The position numbers were made by a program, and so were the translations under genes. 64,000 bases of DNA from Toxorhynchites rutilus septentrionalis. Its lineage: Eukaryota > Arthropoda > Insecta > Diptera > Culicidae. Positions within the stretch are counted from its first letter, which is position 1. Every line of letters begins with the position of its first letter. A model generated the notes under the pieces. The model was not told the origin of the DNA. It saw only the letters and a program-made list of their open reading frames with translations, and searched no databases. The stretch spans positions 16,940,416 through 17,004,415 of the forward strand of contig NC_073746.1 in NCBI RefSeq assembly GCF_029784135.1, given 5' to 3'. Shown here in pieces: positions 57,181 through 64,000 of this stretch.

Positions 57181-57330
57181 TTATAGAGTTTCGGCCGTCG
57201 GAGTGCTCGAGTTGGCTTGCAAAGCTGCTCACGACAATCAGAAAACCCGCATCAAGAACAGAGCAGCTTCGGTTCGGCGCTCATCAAGGCAACAATTAGT
57301 TTCAGTGAGTGGCAAAGTGTTTCTCCGGCA
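57181..57330 (+). pseudogene. Histone H2A-like segment, tandem second copy
   Basis: Repeats the alpha3 part of the first segment 332 bp downstream: GVLELACKAAHDNQKTRI, followed by the same non-H2A extension (ttcggttcgg...catcaaggcaaca) as in the first copy. Both copies share the upstream words ttata(t/g)agtttcggccg and, downstream, gagtggcaaacgcaat(c/a)g. So a unit of about 330 bp was duplicated after the H2A sequence had lost its C-terminus. Confidence 0.8.
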
Positions 57331-57660
57331 CGTCGCCTCAAATGTAATTTACTGAACAACATGTCACAAGCTGGATGGGAAGAAATTTTCCAACTGTGAA
57401 AGCTGTAGCGAGTGGCAAACGCAATAGCTAAACAGGAAGGTTTAACCGAACAAGATGGGAATATCGAGTGATAACAAAAACACAACACCAAAGGTTCTTT
57501 TCAGAACCATCAACATGTTCATAAAGAGTAAACAGTAAACTAATCCATTTTTCAGATGGATAGATAGGTATTCACGTAGGAGAAGAAAATAAAACAATAT
57601 ATTTAAAATATATATTTAACAAAAGCTGGTCCTTTTGTATAGTCCTACGTCACTCCGGTT

Positions 57661-58255
57661 ATGTCCCCGACATTACCCACCCGTCTTTTTTACTGTATTT
57701 ACTTTTTAACTCGTCTCACCTCCCCAATATTGTTCAGAGCGGAATCACTTATATTCTACTGGCCCCGGAAAAGTGTTTAAGTTAAATAAATGCGAACGAA
57801 AACAATATAATAGCTCCATTAGTGTCAACAACAGTGTGCTGATAGCTGTTATTCGCAATAAAAATAAATTTTACGCACGTTTGAATGTTGCAAACAAGCT
57901 TGATTTTCGTGCGTCAGGTAACAGAACCACCGACAACGATATCCCACTTGCGACATAATTTACACTCATGTAGACCTCGAAGTGTTACTGGCAAAACCGA
58001 TCCAGTGAAAAACAAAACCTTTCTCGTTTCAGTTCTTCCCCCATTCGTCACTCGCCACTGAGGATGATCGAATGATGACGTTTGAAATTCTTTGTGTATC
58101 ATTTGTCTCTACATGCAGCAATTATACACGATGGTTAGACAGAGATGATGTGTGCGGTTGGAAGCTGTATACAATCGTTAAGCAGTCCGTTGTTAGGCTC
58201 AGCTCGAATATGCAATCACTGGTTTCGTTCCTCGCTTGACGCAATAAAAGTGAAT
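57661..58255. other. No recognisable gene
   Basis: Mixed-composition DNA; frames 57773-57958 (plus) and 57914-58102 (minus) have no known domain. Confidence 0.4.
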
Positions 58256-58257
58256 CT

Positions 58258-58364
58258 TTTCTCTCTGTATTACAGTGACTTGCAACACTGGGCTGCTTCG
58301 TCACTTTACTTCCAGTTTTGGAAGAATGTTGACAGTGAGAATTGAACTCGTGAACTCTCATTCT
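58258..58364 (-). mobile_element. tRNA-derived SINE (Feilai-like), truncated copy 3
   Basis: ctgtattacagtgacttgca...gaagaatgttgacagtgagaa...ttgaactcgtgaactctca aligns with the 3' two-thirds of SINEs 1 and 2. The tRNA-like head beyond box B is missing, and no target duplication was found. More diverged than the other two. Confidence 0.72.
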
Positions 58365-58621
58365 GTTCAAATATTTGAATCGTCCACTTATTTTCGGTAA
58401 TATATTCGTTAATGTTAAGTGGCATGACACATTTTGGTTCATTGGATATTGATAAACCCAAACTAGCGTTGGCAGAAAACATTTCATCTTCGACAGAAAT
58501 AATGCTTTTTCGTGTGCTGAAGGGTCAAATGAGCAAATAATGAGCTGTTTTAAAAGCTTTAAAATGTGTGTATGTAAGGGAGCAGACATCTTTCTTTTTT
58601 TTTCTTTTTTCATCTCTTTTG

Positions 58622-58745
58622 GGATTGTCCAAAAAAAAGTCCGTACGATGTCGACGGGGATCGAACGAAGGCCAGATGGAATGCAAGGCTGTTTAACACG
58701 GCCACGCTATCCACATAGCTACTGGTGCTGTTGCATAAATGCATG
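58622..58745 (-). mobile_element. Second type of tRNA-related SINE or tRNA-like relic
   Basis: The minus strand reads tagctatgtggatagcgtgg (box A-like), then ...ctggccttcgttcgatcccc (a good box B, GTTCGATCC), then gtcgacatcgtacggac and a run of eight T that could stop RNA polymerase III. It is unrelated to SINEs 1-3 outside the promoter boxes. A functional tRNA is unlikely because I could not fold a convincing anticodon arm. Confidence 0.5.
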
Positions 58746-58749
58746 ATAA

Positions 58750-59572
58750 TATTTAACCTCATTATAAAATGATGTTGAGAAGTGTTTTCCAAGAGTAAAG
58801 AGAAGAACATAAACGAACATCTTTCTCGATCTTGGCCGTGTATTTGGCAAACTATATGGAAAGCTTTAATACGTGTTTATTTGCAATGTGTCTCCTGTTT
58901 CGCCCGCTCATATTGATCTTATATTGCTATAGCATATATATTATACAAATGATATACAAGAATTGGGGAGTAGCGCATTTTCGTTTATTTTTAGCTCATT
59001 TAACATTCCTGTACTCGTGTGAAAAATCGTAACTTGTGTACTCACAGACTATGCGCGTCTCTGTGATATTGTTATTGTGTACTTTTAGGCGTTATTTGTA
59101 TTGTATTTATTCAAAGAAAAAAAGATATAATTGAATGAAAAAACTCCAGAAAATATTTTTGTTTTACTTCATTCAGTTAATGACGTCATTCTATTAAGTC
59201 ATTTAATTCAGCCACCTCATTGACGCTCGGTCTGTCAGACCTATGCGCGAGTATAGGAAGGTTAATGTAATAAATCTGGATGCCAAAACATTTGCAAAAA
59301 AATATTTTGGGTGTAGATTTCCAAGTACTGCCTTCGAGAAAAGATTGAACATTACCTCAAAGTGGATTTATTCAAAAATGCCAATGACAGAAGAACAGTT
59401 ACGAGTTGGTATTTACCAATTTTCTCTGCAACAGATTCTAACGAACCCAACAAGCTTAGAATCGTTTGAGACGACACCGTCAAAGCGCATGGAGTATCGT
59501 TGAATATCTCCTTTATCAGAGGCTATCGAATGAATGCTGTCCAGCTGCATATATCTATCGATGCTCATGAGC
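58750..59572. other. No recognisable gene
   Basis: AT-rich DNA; frames 58832-59032 and 59243-59503 (plus, 86 codons) lack known domains. Confidence 0.4.
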
Positions 59573-59720
59573 AGTGCTCGGCAAAGTCATATTCAACTCA
59601 GGATAGTCAGGGAACTTTGAAGAAAACCGTCAACATGACTCGACATTCATTTGGGCGTTTAGTTACTATCTCGCTCTACGGTTCGACTATCTCATTTAAT
59701 TTTTCTCCGTAAAATGGACT
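59573..59720. repeat. Dispersed repeat, copy 2 (related to 405-620)
   Basis: It shares ctcggcaaagtcatattcaa with the sequence near 413, then gatagtcagggaactttga and, further on, atttttctccgtaaaatgga. It is patchy and non-coding. Confidence 0.45.
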
Positions 59721-60139
59721 TCATTGCATATTGAAGTGACTCTCCCCCAAAATGAATTCGTTGCACTCTCTCATGTATCACGTATGCATGTATCGATGAT
59801 TGTGTTCAACATGGTTTGACATACACTACAGGTGAGCTAATTTTTTTGTATTGGACACGAAAATTACTCGCTCTCATAAATTAGCGTGCAGTGTTTGTGT
59901 GTCACAAGTTTGTGAATTTTGTTGATGCAAACCCGTTTTTCAGTATGTGTTTTTCACAGAATTGAAGTCGAAGACAAAGTGAACTAAAATTCCTTTTAGG
60001 AACTAGAATTCCTCCCAAACTGCACGCTATTTGCACACTATTTACTAATACTAATGCGAGGGCCTAATAACTGTTCGTTGGTTTGAGTTCACGGTGGGTA
60101 AACAATGAAGCCTTCCATCAATTAAAAATTCCAATTTGA

Positions 60140-60745
60140 GTTCTTCCATACAAATGAAACACACATTTCTGCATTATTCGAAAACTATTCAAGCAAATGA
60201 AACCAAATTTTGCGGTGGAGGTTTTAGGATGCAATTAATGTTTTTATGGTGGCTAGATACTCTTCCCCCTTCTCTAAGAGGGGGCTGCCATACAAATGAA
60301 ACACAAATTTCTGCGTAGCCCGAGAATTAATCAAACAAATCGAGCCAAATTTGGCAGGTAGTGATTTACGGGGGCAATAAATCTTTCTATGGTGGTTTGA
60401 TACTTCTCCCCCTCTCAAAAAAAGGTGGGGGGGGGGGGTTAAATAACTCAAGAACTAATCAAGCAAATGGAATCAAACTTGACGTATAAAGGTTTTAGGG
60501 ATCGATAAACGTTTCAATGGTAGTTCGACACTCCTCCCCTCTCTCTAGGGAGAGCCTATCATACAAACGAAACACAAATTTCTGCATAATTCGAGAACTA
60601 TTCAAGCAAATCGAGCCAACTTTGGTATGTGAGGTTTTTTGGGTACGAAAAAGGTTTCTTTGATGGCACTCCTCCCTCCTCTGAAATGGAGGGAAGGTCT
60701 CGTAAAAATAATGCACATATTTCATCCAAACATATTCCAACCAAA
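60140..60745 (+). repeat. Tandem repeat of about 141 bp, four to five units
   Basis: Units start near ttctgcattattcgaaaact (60167), ttctgcgtagcccgagaatt (60309), aataactcaagaactaatca (about 60440, deleted left part) and ttctgcataattcgagaact (60580), with ccaaatttggcaggtag-type and ctcttccccc(t)tctc blocks between. A G-run of 14 (60426-60439) lies at a broken unit. Same family as 47540-47900. The minus frames here are repeat translations. Confidence 0.85.
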
Positions 60746-60747
60746 CA

Positions 60748-60970
60748 TGACAATTGAAATTTTTCGGAAAACTCTGAAGGAAAAAGGGGAAACTTTGTAA
60801 AATTCAATTCGTTCTACAATTACATAGTGACAAGCGTTGTTAGTCCATTTGATGCGCAAACGAAATTGATCTTTGTTCGAAAGTCGAAATGGATTTCAAT
60901 GCGATAAAAAGCACTCCTATGTCTTCTTCTATCTATATAAATAAATGTGGATCAATGAATGTGTTGATAA
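60748..60970 (+). mobile_element. Helitron-like remnant next to the 141-bp array
   Basis: gaaatttttcggaaaactct, gcgttgttagtcca and gaaattgatctttgttcg parallel the block at 8234-8350, and tctatataaataaatgtgga (60938) parallels 8106. The order of block and TC-end is reversed relative to 8106-8400, so boundaries between adjacent copies may be crossed here. Confidence 0.4.
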
Positions 60971-63830
60971 GAGAGAAACTCGAGAAAGGCGAGACAGAGC
61001 GTTCTCACCAAAGAAATTCCGATCTGTACTCCGCCTCTATTTCATGGAATTCACATAATCGAACGGTATTGTGTTCAGCGCTTCTTACCTTTAAATACAA
61101 AAAAACAATCTCCAGATGGAAGCTGACAATCTGAAATGGAAGGAGAAGAATAACAAATGCAGACGTTAATATTTTACTACGAAACAAATTAAGTTGGAGC
61201 GAGAGGGAGGGTTAGAGTTTCGCCAACTGCCGCCATCCGGGGGAGTCTGGGTAAAGTTAGTTGACGTTGAGTGCTCCGGCGACTGAGCTGACAACCACCG
61301 GATGTCATCCGCAATTGTCGTTCCTCATTTATTATTCAACGGGCGAACGCCATATCTAATAGCAGTCGCCCACTTCTATCTTTGGATGGAAACTTTTCCC
61401 TCCCATGATGGAGAAAATAGAAGTTTGATATGAGCCGTCTTAGAAGCGCCAAGAGCACATCAAACGGATCAGTGTTCACCTATATCAACACCATGTAAGT
61501 GTAGGAAAATTTAATCGATTCGAAAGTTTAAAGATGTGATACACACAGTGTTCGACCCTTCCATCTTTTTTCATCATCCGTTCAGATCCACGTGACGAAT
61601 GGAAATGTGTTATGTCAAGCGAAAAACAAACGTAATACAACACTTGCATATGTTCTCACGTGTCTATGAACGTGTTTCGATCTCCCTCCCCCCCTCAGGT
61701 GGGAGAAGATGTTTGTGGCAGGTCTAAACCGGGAATTAATATCGTAAACAAACTTTATAATGCTGGTCGGGGATGTGATTCAGGGTTCGATGGGGTTGCC
61801 ACCGAGACCAGACAACGCTGCATCCAATATCGTTTTCAATATTGAAATTTTCGTGGAAGCAGATTCACTCAAATTACATTCGTTCAACCGATTTTTTTTT
61901 TGTTGATGATGGATAGCCGGACGAAAGTCAAACCAGTCGGGTGATTAGCCGGGATATTACTGAGAAAGAAAGGAAAAAGTGAACGATCGCGTGAGGTTTT
62001 TCCGCCGAATGGCGGGGAATGCGCATGTGACACGCAACCCACCATATGTTTATTGAACCCGCAGCATTGACTGCATCAAAACCTCGGCTTTGCCCCGGTC
62101 CTGAGGCAGACGTTGAGAAATGGGCAACATTTTACGACACCGGCTGGTTTCCCTAACGTATTCCATAGCGAAACATGTGGCAAATAATCGCGCGTCTCCA
62201 CCAAACGCCTCCTTTCTCTTGCCCGGCGTTTTCAAACCTGAGCGGCTGACGGCATAATAATTACAATATTTTACCAGGAGCTCACCGCGCTGATACTGCC
62301 AGTCGATTCGTGGTGCTGGCGCTTACCATGCTGCTTCCAGGAATCCCGACAAACTTTCGCAAAAAATGAGCATGAACCGATCTCTATGCCGATGCCGGGA
62401 CGAAATCGCTTCGCTTTGAATGCATCAAAAGCAGGCAGAAGCCGACCACCGGCAGGAAACCGGATTTGCATTGTAGTGAAAGTTTAAATGAGCGGTTGAA
62501 TGGAGGGAAAAGTTCTCTCTAGTCTGTCTGCGATTGACGTGAGGCTGGTTATTAACGTGGTGGAGAATTTATATGCATGTGTTTAGTTGCGGTGCAAATA
62601 ACAACAATACACTCAGGAATTCATCTAATAGTTTGCAGAGTTAGATTGAGTGGGTTATTGTGCGAAACACGAGGAATCAGTTGTTTTATGATGGTTCTGC
62701 GAATAGCAAATGGTCGGCATTATTTAACGAGTTGTGCTCACAGTAGCTTTTTCCAGTAATAATTTTCATTCGATAATTGAAAATTTAATCTGCCTTCGGG
62801 TCTGCTATTCTGATAGAGTTAATTGATTCACACCATTGTATACAAGGACACTTCGTGGTCGCGAATTGAGCAGTTAAATTGTGTCCTTACTGATTCATCA
62901 TTTCGCGTTAATTTTCTGCATTCAGATTCAAAAACATTTCTAGAAAATAGATTTTTAGGTAGTTTGTTGGAAGAGTAAATTTCGGATTTCTCCTGAGCGA
63001 ATCCACCTTTGTTCGAGATGGAAAAAGCTAAAAGCTGAAAGCATTTATTCAGCCGATATTTAACTATCATTAATCACAATGATTACTTACATCTAGTTTA
63101 ACCTCCAATTTTTCTCCTATCCAACAAATGTGTAATCGTAGATGTTCCTAGAACCTATCAATTCAATAAGGCATAATGTAATCGAATTCATTTTTAAATT
63201 CAGTGCCACTTACGACTTCAAGAAATTGTTACGAAACTATAAACTTCAACAATTGCGCATAAATATAATAGAAACTGGAAACTGGTGTACCTTGTGTTCA
63301 ATTTGGTTTATGAATGATGGCCGATCAGATCCTATCTATCTCGCCAGCAACGGTATCGTTGGGGTCAACTGTGGCAACGAGGGGTCTAACGTATGTGCTC
63401 GTAACCGTCGCAACAGTAGTTTGTGAAACATTAATAAGTGACAGTCAAACAATGTCGCTTGAACGGCGCATAAAAAAGGACGAGAATTTATGTTAGTTTT
63501 ACAAATTAGTTTTTTTCAAGGATAGAGGCGAATTAACTGAAAATGTTAAAGCCCGTACAATGCAAAGCACGATCATCATTGATCAAGTCACATTTTCACT
63601 CCATCAAGAACATAGCAGTCTTTCTCAATGATGTTGCCATGTACCGCGTTTTATTTTTTTTTTTCAATTTAAGTCTGCTCAAATTCACGTTTTATTTCTT
63701 CGCGGAACTTTCGTGCTCTCACTCAGTAAAAGTCTTCATTCATCGACCCTTGTTAGCGCTACCAAATATTTGTATTGAAGAGTTTAATTTTAAAATTTCT
63801 ATTTTGTTTGTTCACGTCGGCTTTGATTTC
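60971..63830. other. Unassigned DNA
   Basis: Normal-complexity sequence, less AT-rich at 61200-61480 and 61960-62470. Frames (for example 62271-62471 minus, 63142-63426 plus) have no known domain. No repeats were noticed. Confidence 0.4.
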
Positions 63831-63885
63831 ATAGTCCTACGCAAACAATACGATTATGTCTTGGTCACCAACGTTCTTTTGTTTT

Positions 63886-64000
63886 GACATGGGACTACTT
63901 CTAATCGGAATATATGGGAAAAAATTGTTTATTTTAAACACAGAACATGCAGGAAAAAAAAGAAAGGTTTGGAATAGTTATAACTTGAACATTTCTCAAT
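63886..64000 (+). repeat. Start of another palindrome-marked element, cut by the window edge
   Basis: gacatgggactacttctaat (63886) then cggaatatatggg, an aggtttggaatagttataac block and ttgaacatttctcaat follow the same order as 55972-56092. The H2A-containing element family therefore has a second member beginning here. Just upstream, atagtcctacgcaaac (63831) is a decayed inverted half of the same palindrome. Confidence 0.6.

Larger units (their letters stand above)
55972..57657 (+). mobile_element. Palindrome-marked element enclosing histone H2A-like sequence
   Basis: The left end gacgtaggactacgtctaac (55972) continues ccggaag; the right end agtcctacgtcactccggtt (57641-57660) is its inverted counterpart. 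Between them are about 250 bp shared with the element entering at 63886 (aagatttggaacgcttataa, ctcgagcatttctcaat), a SINE-like tail (56555-56625), a short C/A-rich leader, an H2A-like start and two H2A-like tandem segments. No transposase was recognised. That the two palindromes are true termini of one element is inferred. Confidence 0.55.

Noticed and set aside
56714..57355. Functional H2A gene
   Set aside because: Internal stop, frameshifts, missing C-terminal docking region and tandem duplication of a fragment.
60140..60745. CRISPR-like spaced repeat
   Set aside because: Units of about 141 bp are contiguous and diverged, without short repeats and unique spacers; the genome is eukaryotic.

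Overview
The window looks like gene-poor, repeat-dominated nuclear DNA from an insect, most likely a culicine mosquito (Aedes-like). The grounds are an ITmD37E transposon (DD37E was counted directly in the protein), several mariner copies, an RNase H-bearing I-group non-LTR retrotransposon, tRNA-headed SINEs with A-rich tails, pogo-type MITEs, Helitron-like ends and AT-rich degenerate microsatellites. I saw no convincing host protein-coding exon, no rRNA or tRNA gene, no CRISPR array and no bacterial-style operon. The species is an inference.

Layout. 1-3.7 kb: twin perfect palindromes, a dispersed repeat and unassigned DNA. 3.7-15.5 kb: a 5'-truncated I-group LINE (3704-7067, 12-bp target duplication, interrupted by a SINE with a 16-bp target duplication). 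Its 3' half and about 3.3 kb of flank form a direct tandem duplication of about 5.1 kb (5249-10335 and 10340-15494), nearly identical and joined through a 4-bp filler. Each copy carries LINE RNase H sequence, a mariner fragment, a Helitron-like start, an 8-bp satellite and T-rich DNA. 15.5-25 kb: T-rich DNA with a 214-bp pogo-type MITE, 1.3 kb of degenerate hexanucleotide repeat, a mariner split by a 1.2-kb insertion, a pogo-type end joined to an opposite-strand mariner fragment, and a second SINE. 25-28.3 kb: A/T-rich low-complexity DNA enclosing a dispersed repeat that recurs at 38.2 kb. 33.5-41.2 kb: a fold-back element, a MITE, a near-intact ITmD37E element (35036-36333), the second copy of the 25.8-kb repeat with a nested MITE, and a 1.8-kb pogo-ended palindrome.

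44-64 kb: a LINE 3' fragment with an open C-terminal frame (44450-45411), tandem repeats of about 141 bp, a complete mariner with 30-bp TIRs and broken transposase (49419-50699), a decayed DD37D/DD39D-type transposase, SINE remnants, and a group of repeats marked by the palindrome GACGTAGGACTACGTC. One of these (55972-57657) encloses a decayed, internally duplicated histone H2A-like sequence. 

The elements do not form a pathway. What links them is nested insertion, from which relative ages can be read: SINE into LINE, palindrome-marked element into mariner, MITE into dispersed repeat, and LINE insertion followed by tandem duplication. The two observations most worth follow-up are the H2A-containing palindrome-marked repeat group and the recent 5.1-kb tandem duplication.
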